A stretch of 64,000 nucleotides of DNA from Streptomyces sp. MBT53 (GTDB taxonomy: Bacteria; Actinomycetota; Actinomycetes; Streptomycetales; Streptomycetaceae), in assembly GCF_016654115.1 (NCBI RefSeq), contig NZ_JAEQAZ010000004.1, forward strand, positions 1 to 64,000, read 5' to 3'. A model generated the notes under the pieces. It did no database searches. It had not been told where the DNA came from and worked only from the letters and a program-made list of their open reading frames with translations. The translations under genes and the position numbers were made by a program. This document shows positions 44,081-52,559 of this stretch, in pieces (positions within the stretch are counted from its first letter, which is position 1; the number at the start of each line of letters is the position of its first letter).

Positions 44081-45106
44081 TCAGCGGTCGACGGTCGCCG
44101 ATTCCGGACCCGGTGCGATGCGCAGCGCGGCCCTTCCCGCCGGTTCCGCGTCGGCGCTGCGGCGGGTCATCTCGGTCCACCAGGAACCGCCGTCCTCGAT
44201 GTACCGCAGCAGGATTCCCTCGCGGATGCCCCAGGGGCAGACGGTGACGGTCTTGATGCCCGTCAGCTTCATCACCGTGTGCCCGACCACGGCTCCGGCC
44301 AGGCTCTGCGCGGCCCGCGGTGCCGAGACGCCGGGGAGCTGGGCCCGTTCGGACGCCGCGAGGGCGGCCAGCCGGTCGAGGCCCACGCGCAGCTCCGAGC
44401 GCACCAACCTCCTCTCCACGAAGGGACCTTGGCGACCGGGCGCGGCACCGCAGAGTCGGGCCAGCTGCTGGAAGGTGCGTGAAGTCACCACCGTGGTCCG
44501 TGGCCCTTCCCAGCGGATCCGCGCGGCCACGTCCCGCAGTTGGTGCCGCACCTCGCGCCGCATCGCCTTGACCGTCTGCTCCGGCGGCCGGTCCTGACCG
44601 GGCAGGAAGTCCCGGGTCAACCGGCCCGCGCCGAGCGGGAGGGACGCCACGAAGTCCGGCAGCCGGCCGCGCCCGAACGCGACCTCGAAGGATCCGCCCC
44701 CGATGTCGAACAGCGCGAGCGGTCCGGCCCGCCAGCCCATCCAGCGCCGGGCGCCGAGAAAGGTGAGCTCGCCCTCCAGCTCCCCCGGCAGCGTGGACAG
44801 CCGTATCCCGGTCTCCGTATGCACCGAGCGCAGCACGTCGAGCCGGTTGGGCGCGCCGCGGACGACCGCCGTCGCGAAGGCGAGGGGCCCTGCCGCGCCC
44901 CAGTGCCGGGCGGTCTCCTCGGCGGCCGACACCGCCTTCACGAGCTGGCGCACGGCCTCGTCGGGGATCTCACCGTGCGGCCCGACGCGCTCGGAGAGCC
45001 GCAACTTCCACTTGGCCGTGTGCACGGGCAACGGCACACCGTCCCCGACATCCGCCACCACGAGCCGAACCGTGTTCGACCCCACGTCCACCACACTCAT
45101 CCGCAT
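44081..45106 (-). CDS. Ppx/GppA exopolyphosphatase-family protein
   Basis: A 341-residue ASKHA-fold phosphatase: VVDVGSNTVRLVVADV at the N-terminus (phosphate 1 motif), LFDIGGGSFEVAFGRG near 130-145 (phosphate 2), and AGAVVGHTVMKLTG. It belongs to the short form used for polyphosphate or (p)ppGpp hydrolysis. Close to the stress-signalling genes, but separate. Start ATG at 45106. Confidence 0.93.
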   Translation of the reverse strand: MRMSVVDVGSNTVRLVVADVGDGVPLPVHTAKWKLRLSERVGPHGEIPDEAVRQLVKAVSAAEETARHWGAAGPLAFATAVVRGAPNRLDVLRSVHTETGIRLSTLPGELEGELTFLGARRWMGWRAGPLALFDIGGGSFEVAFGRGRLPDFVASLPLGAGRLTRDFLPGQDRPPEQTVKAMRREVRHQLRDVAARIRWEGPRTTVVTSRTFQQLARLCGAAPGRQGPFVERRLVRSELRVGLDRLAALAASERAQLPGVSAPRAAQSLAGAVVGHTVMKLTGIKTVTVCPWGIREGILLRYIEDGGSWWTEMTRRSADAEPAGRAALRIAPGPESATVDR

Positions 45107-45299
45107 GAGCCGGTGAGTACCCAGGGTGAGCGCCGTCAGTCGCCGCTGGACGTCATCCTTGTCACGTCGGAAACGTCTTGCGCAAAGAGGATCTGCGGGA
45201 GAGTCAGGCCGCTGTGCCGCCAGGGTGTGCCGGTGAGGTCGCGCAAGAGGGTCTTCTGACGGCTGGCGACGACATCCTGGTCGAGGCAGGCCTGCCGCC

Positions 45300-45612
45300 T
45301 GCTCGTCCGCGTAGCGCCAGTTGACAGGCACCGAGGTCAGCGTCCGGAACAGCTCGGGGTGCTCGCGGCGGATCGTCTCCGCGATGTGGAATCCGTCGGT
45401 CATGCCGGACTCGCCGCCCTCGGCGTCATTGGCGGGGCAGTGCAGGAGCACATAGCCGGGTCGGGGGATGCGGTACGGGTTGTCGGTGTGCGGTTGGAGC
45501 GCGCGGGGGGGGTCATGCTCAGGTCGTAGGCCTGCTCCGGGGGCAGCGCCTTGATGTCCTCGATGGCTCCGTTGTTGGTGACGCGCATGAAGCCGATCCG
45601 TTTATGCCCCGC
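45300..45612 (-). pseudogene. TauD/gamma-butyrobetaine-hydroxylase-like gene fragment
   Basis: On the minus strand RVTNNGAIEDIKALPPEQAY, then LQPHTDNPYRIPRPGYVLLHC and GESGMTDGFHIAETIRREHP are the Fe-binding HxD and following region of gamma-butyrobetaine dioxygenase relatives. The frame is broken at a run of eight G (45506-45513), consistent with loss of one base, and the homology stops near 45300, with the 3' part gone. The 5' part is also absent. The flanking 45107-45299 and 45613-45701 hold no recognisable gene. Confidence 0.72.
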
Positions 45613-45701
45613 CCGTGCCCGCTATGTCCCTTCCGAGGAACGCCGTGAACGCCCTCCTCGACACCGCCGCACTCCGGCCCGGGAAGAAGAACGCGTAGCC
45701 G

Positions 45702-46475
45702 TCAAAGGAGGGCACGGGCGGCGGCGTAGACCTGGCCGCTGTCGCCGAGTGGGGTCGCCTCGATGCCTACGTAGCCGTCGTAACCGGCCTTGTGGAGCCA
45801 GGCGAGTTCCGTGGCCCAGTCGATGGTTCCGGTGCCGAACTCGTGGCGGCCCGGGATGTCGGCCGCCTGGACGTGGCCGATCAGCGGTATGGCGTCCTGG
45901 ATCTCGGCTCCGAGGGGCTCGCCGTTGAGGATCGCGTGGTAACGGTCGTAGAGGAAGCGGACGTTGGGGAGGTCGATCGCGCGCAGGAGGGAGAGCGCCG
46001 TGCGTGAGTCGGAGATCAGGGCGTGGGGTTCCTCGTAGGCGCGATTGACGACCTCCACGAGGAGTTCGAGGCCGCTCTCGCCGGTTTCCTCTCCTGCCCG
46101 TGCGAGCACCTGGGCCGTGTTGCGGAGTTGAGCGGCGGGTTCGATTCCCGGGACGAAGTCCCCGGCGAGGACGACGAGTCCGGGGGTGTTCAGCTGTCGG
46201 GCGGCGTCGGCGGCTGCCCGTACGCGGGTGAGGAACTCGTCGTGCGACGACGGGTCGCCCAGGTCGCACTTGTCCCGCCACGACTCGACGCACAGGGTGA
46301 TCAGACGCGTGCCGGTCGCCTCCAGTGCGCGGGCGAGGCGGGGCAGGTCCTTGTCCCACCACTCCCAGATCTCCACCGCGCGGAACCCGGAGTCGGCCGC
46401 GGCGCGTACGCGGTCGTCCAGGGGCCGCTCGTCTTCGAGGAACATCAACTCGATGCAGGCGGAGAAGTCGATCAC
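45702..46475 (-). CDS. Hydroxypyruvate isomerase-like TIM-barrel protein
   Basis: A 257-residue xylose-isomerase-like barrel of the Hyi group: CIELMFLEDERPLDDRV at the start, ELLVEVVNRAYEEPHALI (metal Glu, about 145) and LYDRYHAILNGEP, IGHVQAADIPGRHEFGTG and YVGIEATPLGDS (metal Asp/His/Glu). Last gene of the operon, overlapping the previous gene's stop by 4 bases. Possible role: aldose-ketose interconversion or epimerisation of the oxidised sugar (inference). Confidence 0.87.
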   Translation of the reverse strand: MIDFSACIELMFLEDERPLDDRVRAAADSGFRAVEIWEWWDKDLPRLARALEATGTRLITLCVESWRDKCDLGDPSSHDEFLTRVRAAADAARQLNTPGLVVLAGDFVPGIEPAAQLRNTAQVLARAGEETGESGLELLVEVVNRAYEEPHALISDSRTALSLLRAIDLPNVRFLYDRYHAILNGEPLGAEIQDAIPLIGHVQAADIPGRHEFGTGTIDWATELAWLHKAGYDGYVGIEATPLGDSGQVYAAARALL

Positions 46476-47410
46476 GGGCGAACTGCCTTGCTCGCCACGG
46501 CCGTTCCTGCTCTGAGGGCGGCCACCGGGTCGGGCGCCTCGTCCAGTTCGATGAGTACGGTGCCGGCGCCCGGGGTGCGGGACATGACCTCGGCCCAGCC
46601 CTGCCAGTCGACGATGCCCGAGCCCAACTCGGCCATGTAGGGCTGCTGTTGGGTGAAGACCGTTTCGTCGATGGTGAGTTCGACGTCGATGGGCCTGACC
46701 GCGTCCTTCCAGTGGGCGAGGGCGATGCGCGGAGTGTGGCGGCGGGCCACCGCCACCGGGTCGCCGCCGCCGAGGGCGATGTGACAGGAGTCCGGGCAGA
46801 GCCAGACGTAGCGCGGGTCGGTCAGGGCCATGAACAGGTCGATGTCCCGCTCGTACCAGAGGGTGCTGTTGGACTCCGTGTGGAAGGCGAGCTTCACACC
46901 GAGACGCGAGACGGCCTCACCGACCGCGTGCGCGATGTCGGCCATGCGGGTCATGTACGCGGCGTCGACGAAGAAGGGCGGTCGCGTGCCGAATGTCGTC
47001 CGCATGGGCAGGCCGGCGATCAGGAGGCCCGCGCCCACGTCGGAGAGAAAAGCCGCGCGGCGTTCGGCGTCGGCGACGATCGCGGGCAGATCGGCGCCCT
47101 CCCGCCAGCCGGGGGCGTCGCTGTCGGCGATGAACGCGCTGACGACGGACAGCCCCCGGGCCGCCAGTTCGCGGCGGAAGGCGGGTGCGCTGCCGAAGGC
47201 CCGCAGGGCCGACTCGATGTCGCCCGGCGCGAAGGTCAGCTCGACACCCGTGACACCGGCCGCCGTCAACGCGTCCATCACCCGTGCCCAGAACCGCTCG
47301 GGGTGGGCCAGGGCCCAGTCGCGCACGGCTTCGGCGGAGGGGAGGTCCCAGAAGTCAGGGTGGTAGAAGGTGATGACGTCGGTGGCGAAACGCGGTGCCG
47401 TGTCGGTCAT
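46472..47410 (-). CDS. TIM-barrel sugar isomerase/epimerase-like protein
   Basis: A 312-residue xylose-isomerase-like barrel. Key segments are FHTESNSTLWYERD (metal Glu, near 165) and VWLCPDSCHIALGGGDPV with Asp/His and WKDAVRP further on. Similar barrels beside GMC 3-oxidases cleave or isomerise 3-keto-glycosides. Translationally coupled on both sides (4-base overlaps), indicating a single transcript. Confidence 0.85.
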   Translation of the reverse strand: MTDTAPRFATDVITFYHPDFWDLPSAEAVRDWALAHPERFWARVMDALTAAGVTGVELTFAPGDIESALRAFGSAPAFRRELAARGLSVVSAFIADSDAPGWREGADLPAIVADAERRAAFLSDVGAGLLIAGLPMRTTFGTRPPFFVDAAYMTRMADIAHAVGEAVSRLGVKLAFHTESNSTLWYERDIDLFMALTDPRYVWLCPDSCHIALGGGDPVAVARRHTPRIALAHWKDAVRPIDVELTIDETVFTQQQPYMAELGSGIVDWQGWAEVMSRTPGAGTVLIELDEAPDPVAALRAGTAVASKAVRP

Positions 47411-48018
47411 TCGGTGCCTCCGCGGGCGTTGTAGACGACGATCCCGTCGGCCGCGTCGACGGCCTTGCGGTAGTTGCGGAATACGGTCAGCGCCTCGTCA
47501 CGGAGCACATCTCCTACGACGTCGATCCCGCGTGCCTCGAACTGCTCGGCCCAGTCGGCGCCGAGGGGGCCCTCGTCGAACGTGGTGATCTCCTCCAGCT
47601 CGGGCCCGTCCCCCGCGACCACGAGAGAGCGCACTCCGGACCACATCGTGGCGCCGTAACACTGCACGCAGGGGCGCCAGTTGACGACGAGTTCGTGCGC
47701 GGCTACTCCCTCGGCGCCCAAGTCCCAGCCGCCGAGGGCCGTTTGGGCGAGCCCAAGCGCGACGACCTCCGCGTGGGCGCTGGAGATGCCGGAGGCGAGC
47801 ACGACGTTGACGCCGACGGAGACGATCCGGCCGGTGTCGCGCTCGGCGACGAGGGCCGCGAACGGACCGCCGTTGCCCTCCCGCCAGTTACGGTCCGCGA
47901 GCCGGTGCACGAGCCGCATCCGGTCGGCGCGGTCGGGGATCACGGCGGGCGTGTCGGCCAACTCGTCGTCGATCCAGGCCGGCAGCGCCACGCGGTATTC
48001 CTTCGGGACGTCGATCAC
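47407..48018 (-). CDS. Nucleoside/cytidine-deaminase-family protein
   Basis: A 203-residue zinc deaminase: catalytic SSAHAEVVALG (His ligand and Glu proton shuttle, near 81-84) and NWRPCVQCYGATMWSG (two Cys ligands, near 113-116). The fold covers guanine, tRNA-adenosine and dCMP deaminases; N-terminal VPKEYRVALPAWIDDEL has no clear match. GTG at 48018 with AAGGAAG upstream. In a sugar-oxidation operon it suggests that the substrate carries an amino-purine, pyrimidine or similar amine (inference). Confidence 0.85.
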   Translation of the reverse strand: MIDVPKEYRVALPAWIDDELADTPAVIPDRADRMRLVHRLADRNWREGNGGPFAALVAERDTGRIVSVGVNVVLASGISSAHAEVVALGLAQTALGGWDLGAEGVAAHELVVNWRPCVQCYGATMWSGVRSLVVAGDGPELEEITTFDEGPLGADWAEQFEARGIDVVGDVLRDEALTVFRNYRKAVDAADGIVVYNARGGTE

Positions 48019-48032
48019 GGTCGAACTTCCTT

Positions 48033-49559
48033 TCAGCGCGCGGCGAGCGGCGCGGTTCGGGCGGTGACGGCTCGGGCGGCCCGTACGGCGGTCACCGCGC
48101 CGGTGAGGGTGACGTTGGCCGCCATCGGGGTGGGGATGACGCCGTTGCCGGCGAGGTACAGGTTGTCGTAGCCCCACACCCGGCCGTCCGGGTCGCAGAC
48201 GGTGGTGCCGTCGTCGGCGGTGCCCGCCCGGACCGTGCCGGTCAGATGCAGGGAGGAGCCGGGCGGGAGCAGCGCGAGTTCGGTGGCGGGGTCGAAGGGG
48301 CCGAACTCCTCGGCCAGTGACCGGACTTCGGCGGACGCCCGGTCGATGAGCGCGCGGTCGGTGTCGGAGTACTCGAACTCGACGCGGATGCGCGGCAGCC
48401 CGGCGAGGTCGGTCTCCGACTCCGAGAAGACGAGGCGGTTCGCGGGGCGCGACTCGACGGGGGCGTACAGGGTGAGGCCCACGGCGTGTGCGAGCGGGCG
48501 GCCGTCCTCGCCGACGTACGTCCGGTTCATGATCTGCCCGTGGAAGGGCTGTGCCGTCCCGTTCTGCGGCAGCCAGAGGGAGTCCGTGCTGAACTCGCCG
48601 GTGCGCGGCAGGGGCAGGTCGTCGAGGGCGAGGCCGAACCGGTCCAGGTCGAGCAGCACCCGGGCGGTGATGAACGCGTGCTCGTTGAGACGGCGGCCCA
48701 GGGCCGGGGGGCGGATGCCCGAGGCGAACAGCAGTTGCGGGGTGCGCAGCGCGTCGGCGCACACGACGACGGTGTCCGCGTGGAGTTCGGTCTCCGTGCC
48801 GTCGGCGACGCGGCGCAGTCGGGCGCCGGTGACCCGGCCCGCCGATGCAAGCAACCTGGTGGCGAGGGTGCCGGTCAGCAGGGTGAACTCCGGGTCGCCG
48901 CCGGACGCGACGGGCCGGAAGATCGTCCCCGGTGCGGTGCGTGGCATGGGGCCGGATGCCGTCGCCGTGACGGCCATGGGCATGGGCTGCGGGCGCCGGT
49001 CGTCCGGTGCGGTGTCGTCGTAGCGCCTTCGCAGTACGTCGAGGACCAGGTGCCCGATCTCGGTGGGGCCGATGGGGGAAGGTGTGACGGCGAGGAGTCG
49101 GCGCGCTGTGTCCAGGTCCGCCGCCCATGCGGCCGGGTCGCCGAAGTCGAACACCTCGTCGCCGGCGGGCCACGGGGTCGCGGCGGTCCAGTGGACGCCC
49201 ATGCCGCCCGCGTTCCAGGCGAGCGCGGTCGCGGGCATCGCCTCGGCGTCCTCGCCGAAGGCCAGCGCGTGGAACATGCCGGGCGTCAGGCCGGTGAGGC
49301 TGTCGGCTGTCTCGCGCACAACCTCGGCGCCGGTGTACATGCCCTGGATGCCGCTGACGACCTGTTCGTTGTAGCGCGCCCAGAGGACCGGGTCGTCGAC
49401 GTCGTGCAGATGCAGCCCGGGTGTCCTGCCGATCGCGCTGCCGCCGTCGACCATCGTGATGCCCAGCCCCGGATCGCTGTCCCGCAGCAGCCGGGCCACC
49501 ACGGATCCCATGATGCCGCTGCCCACGATGAGGACGTCGGTGTGCGGGATGTCGGTCAC
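48033..49559 (-). CDS. GMC-family sugar (C3/C2) oxidase
   Basis: A 508-residue flavoprotein of the pyranose oxidase / C-glycoside 3-oxidase (CarA-like) group. FAD motif DVLIVGSGIMGSVVARLL, a substrate-loop/His-type segment NAGGMGVHWTAATPWP near 115-130, LHLTGTVRAGT (catalytic His) and LAGNGVIPTPMAANVTLT with the conserved Asn. Such enzymes oxidise a sugar hydroxyl, commonly at C3, preparing for glycoside cleavage. Followed by a coupled deaminase and two TIM barrels. Confidence 0.87.
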   Translation of the reverse strand: MTDIPHTDVLIVGSGIMGSVVARLLRDSDPGLGITMVDGGSAIGRTPGLHLHDVDDPVLWARYNEQVVSGIQGMYTGAEVVRETADSLTGLTPGMFHALAFGEDAEAMPATALAWNAGGMGVHWTAATPWPAGDEVFDFGDPAAWAADLDTARRLLAVTPSPIGPTEIGHLVLDVLRRRYDDTAPDDRRPQPMPMAVTATASGPMPRTAPGTIFRPVASGGDPEFTLLTGTLATRLLASAGRVTGARLRRVADGTETELHADTVVVCADALRTPQLLFASGIRPPALGRRLNEHAFITARVLLDLDRFGLALDDLPLPRTGEFSTDSLWLPQNGTAQPFHGQIMNRTYVGEDGRPLAHAVGLTLYAPVESRPANRLVFSESETDLAGLPRIRVEFEYSDTDRALIDRASAEVRSLAEEFGPFDPATELALLPPGSSLHLTGTVRAGTADDGTTVCDPDGRVWGYDNLYLAGNGVIPTPMAANVTLTGAVTAVRAARAVTARTAPLAAR

Positions 49560-49593
49560 AGGGGAACTCCAAAGTCGTTACGTGTGGGGGGAG

Positions 49594-50754
49594 TTACGCG
49601 CCGGGGACGAGCGGGCCGAACAGCTCGGTGTCCATCCGGTCGAGCGCCATCTTCACGGCGCCGATCAGTGCGGCGTCGCGGCCCAGGCAGGTGGCGCGCA
49701 GCTCGATCGCGGGGGTGCGGGCGACGCGCATCGCCTCCCGCACCCGGGGCAGCAGTACATCGGCCGCCTCCTCCAGACCGCCGCCGAGCACGATCAGCGA
49801 GGGCGCGACCGTCCAGGACAGGGTGGTGAGGATCGAGGTGATGTTCTCGACGAACTCGTCGACCTCGGCGAGTGCTTCCGCGTCTCCGGCCCGGGCCGCC
49901 TCGAAGCGCTCCAGGGCGATACGGCGCCGGTCCGCCTCGGGTGAGGTGAGCCAGGCGACGGGGTGGTTCTCGACCGAGCCGACCGGTATCGAGTGCGCCT
50001 CGATGATCTCACCGGCGGCGCCGTCCAGACCTCGGTGCACGGCGCCCCGGATGAGGATGCCGAGGCCGGTCCGGTTGCCGAGGACGGCCCAGACGACGTT
50101 GTCGTGGTCGGCGGCCACTCCCCGCCAACGCTCCGCCAGCGCACCGAGGTTGGTGTCGTTGTCGGCGAACCAGGGCACCCGGACGCGCCGCCCCAGCTCC
50201 TCGGGCAGCCGCACACCCTCCCAGCGCGTGGTGTGGACCAGTCGTCGTACGACACCCTCGTCGTCGATCGCGCCACCGGCCGCGACCGCGCCGGCACGCA
50301 ACCGGTCCGGCGAGCCGCCCGCGTCGTCGAGTGCCTCCCGTACGAGGGCCGCCGCGTCGTCGAGCGTGGACCGCGGATCCTGGTAGGCGCGCAGGGGGCG
50401 CTGGGCCCGGCCGAGGACACGGCCGCGGACGTCGGCCACCATCGCCGACACGTCCAGGGTGGTGATGCGGACGGCCGCCAACAGGGCGTGCTCGGCGCGG
50501 AGTTCGTATCGTCGGGCGGGGCGGCCGGCGCAGCCGCTGGTCGGCACGCGGTCGAGTTCGGTGACCCAGCCCGCCTCGATGAGCGAGTCCAGGATCAACT
50601 CGTTGGTACGGCGGGAGAGTCCGGCCCGCTCGGCGAGTTCGGTCAGGGTCATCGGCCCGGCCGACACCGCCAACGTCCGCAGAACGACTGACGTGTTGAC
50701 ACGGCGGACGGCGCTCTGGTTCATCCCGTTCGTCGCGGACTTCAGCGGGGTCAC
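49594..50754 (-). CDS. ROK-family transcriptional regulator
   Basis: A 386-residue NagC/XylR-type regulator: N-terminal winged helix (MTLTELAERAGLSRRTNELI) and a ROK domain with AAGGAIDDEGVVRRL, WFADNDTNLGALAERW and LIVLGGGLEEAADVLLPR. The typical ROK CXCGxxGC zinc motif is absent. GTG at 50754 overlaps the permease stop, so it is co-transcribed and may autoregulate the operon. Candidate operators at 53968-53983 and 54025-54046. Confidence 0.9.
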   Translation of the reverse strand: MTPLKSATNGMNQSAVRRVNTSVVLRTLAVSAGPMTLTELAERAGLSRRTNELILDSLIEAGWVTELDRVPTSGCAGRPARRYELRAEHALLAAVRITTLDVSAMVADVRGRVLGRAQRPLRAYQDPRSTLDDAAALVREALDDAGGSPDRLRAGAVAAGGAIDDEGVVRRLVHTTRWEGVRLPEELGRRVRVPWFADNDTNLGALAERWRGVAADHDNVVWAVLGNRTGLGILIRGAVHRGLDGAAGEIIEAHSIPVGSVENHPVAWLTSPEADRRRIALERFEAARAGDAEALAEVDEFVENITSILTTLSWTVAPSLIVLGGGLEEAADVLLPRVREAMRVARTPAIELRATCLGRDAALIGAVKMALDRMDTELFGPLVPGA

Positions 50755-51602
50755 CTCATTCCCGTTCCGGCGATGCCCTGCACGAAGTACCGCTGCAGGC
50801 ACAGGAAGAGCACGAGCACCGGCAGCATGACGACGACGGCACCGGCGAGCATCAGGCCGTAGTCGGTGACGTGCGCCGCCGCCTGGCTGGTGGCCGCGAG
50901 GCCCACCGGCAACGTGTAACTGGACGTGCTCTGGGCGACGATGAGCGGCCAGATGAAGAAGTTCCACGAGTTGAGGAACGACATGATCGTGATCGTCGCG
51001 ACCGCCGGACCGGCCAGCGGGAGGAAGATCCGGAAGAAGATACGGAACTCACCGGCCCCGTCGATCCGGGCCGCCTCCAGCAACTCGTCCGGGATCGACG
51101 ACGCGTACTGCCGCATGATGAACACCGACATCGGCATCGCGAGGCTGGGCAGCGCGATGCCGGCGAGGGTGTCCGCCAGGCCCATGTCGACGGTGAGGAC
51201 GAACTGCGGGACGAACACCGCGGTGAACGGCACCATCATCGCGGCCATGACCGTGCCGAACGCGAGCCGCCTGCCCGCGAATTCGAGTTTCGCGAGCGCG
51301 TAGCCGGCGGCCGACGCGGCCACGATGTTGCCGACCACCACCATGGCCGCGACCACGATGCTGTTGACCATGAACCGGCCGAAGCCCTGGGTCCTGAACA
51401 GCCGGGTGAAGTTGTCGAGCGTGAAGTGGTGGGGGACGAGGGCACCGGGGTCGGAGCGGATCTCGTCGAGGCTGCGCAGCGAGCCGCCGATCCCCCAGAC
51501 GAACGGGAGCAGCGTGAGGAGCGCGCACAGGACGAGCGCGGCGTAGAGCAGCGGCCGGGCAACGGGCCGCGCTCGTACGGCACTTCGGGCGACGGCGGTC
51601 AT
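50751..51602 (-). CDS. Carbohydrate ABC transporter permease (MalG/CUT1 type)
   Basis: A 283-residue six-helix permease. Cytoplasmic EAA loop DELLEAARIDGAGEFRIFF near 190-210, characteristic of BPD_transp_1. The start overlaps the previous permease stop (ATGA). Forms the second half of the channel with the product of 51599-52552. Confidence 0.94.
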   Translation of the reverse strand: MTAVARSAVRARPVARPLLYAALVLCALLTLLPFVWGIGGSLRSLDEIRSDPGALVPHHFTLDNFTRLFRTQGFGRFMVNSIVVAAMVVVGNIVAASAAGYALAKLEFAGRRLAFGTVMAAMMVPFTAVFVPQFVLTVDMGLADTLAGIALPSLAMPMSVFIMRQYASSIPDELLEAARIDGAGEFRIFFRIFLPLAGPAVATITIMSFLNSWNFFIWPLIVAQSTSSYTLPVGLAATSQAAAHVTDYGLMLAGAVVVMLPVLVLFLCLQRYFVQGIAGTGMR

Positions 51603-52552
51603 GCGCGGGGCCTCAGCAATCGGAACTGGACGATGCTCACCAGGGCCACCAGCACCAGGGTCACGAAGGAGGCGGCCGAGGACACCCCGAACTCGCCGAC
51701 CCCGAACTGGTGGTAGGTGTACAGCGCCACGGACTCGGTGGAGCCGAGCGGGCCGCCGTCGGTGAGCAGATAGGGCTCGTCGAAGACCTGGAGATAGAAG
51801 ACGGTGAGCAGCACCGACACCATGAGGGTGGTGGGCAGCAGCAGCGGGAGGGTGATGTGCCTCAACTGCCGCCATTTTCCTGCGCCGTCGAGGGCGGCGG
51901 CCTCGTAGACGTCCTGCGGGATCGACTGGAGTCCGGCGAGGAAGAGGACCATCGCGGTACCGAAGTTGCGCCAGACGCCGAGCAGGATGACCACCGGCAT
52001 GGCGAGGTGCTGGTCGTCCAGCCAGTTCGGTCCGGCGAAACCGACCGCGCCGAGCACCTTGTTGACGGTGCCGCTCGGGGTGAAGGCGTACTGCCAGATC
52101 AGTGCGGCGGCCACGACGTTGGTGACGACCGGTGCGAAGAACACCGTACGGAAGAGGCCGCGCAGACGCCGGATGCCGGAGTTCAGCGCGAGGGCCAGCG
52201 CGAAACCGACGCCCATGGTGAGCGGTACGCCGACGGCCACGAAGACGGCGGTGTTGAGGATGTCGCGCCGGAAGGTGGAGTCCTGGAACAGCCGGAGGTA
52301 GTTCTCCAGGCCGGTGAAGTTGACCGCGAACGGATGCCGTAGGTCCGCGCCGTGCAGGTCGGTGAGGCTGAAGCCGAGCGCGGCCACGGTCGGGATCGCC
52401 GTGTAGAGCAGGAACACGGCGAGGAACGGGGCGAGGAACAGCCAGGCGACAGCCGTTCGCCGCAGGCTCCGGTGGCGGGCGCGCGCGGGGGCCGTGACCG
52501 GCCGGCCGCGCGGTGTCGTGCGCGGCGCCCGACGGGTGAGGGTGGTGGTCAT
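51599..52552 (-). CDS. Carbohydrate ABC transporter permease (MalF/CUT1 type)
   Basis: A 317-residue six-helix permease with a basic N-terminus (RRTAVAWLFLAPFLAVFLLY first helix) and the EAA loop DVYEAAALDGAGKWRQLRH near 215-235. ATP hydrolysis is usually provided by a shared MsiK-type ATPase in streptomycetes, and indeed no ATPase gene is in the cluster. Confidence 0.94.
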   Translation of the reverse strand: MTTTLTRRAPRTTPRGRPVTAPARARHRSLRRTAVAWLFLAPFLAVFLLYTAIPTVAALGFSLTDLHGADLRHPFAVNFTGLENYLRLFQDSTFRRDILNTAVFVAVGVPLTMGVGFALALALNSGIRRLRGLFRTVFFAPVVTNVVAAALIWQYAFTPSGTVNKVLGAVGFAGPNWLDDQHLAMPVVILLGVWRNFGTAMVLFLAGLQSIPQDVYEAAALDGAGKWRQLRHITLPLLLPTTLMVSVLLTVFYLQVFDEPYLLTDGGPLGSTESVALYTYHQFGVGEFGVSSAASFVTLVLVALVSIVQFRLLRPRA

Positions 52553-52559
52553 GGGCGGC

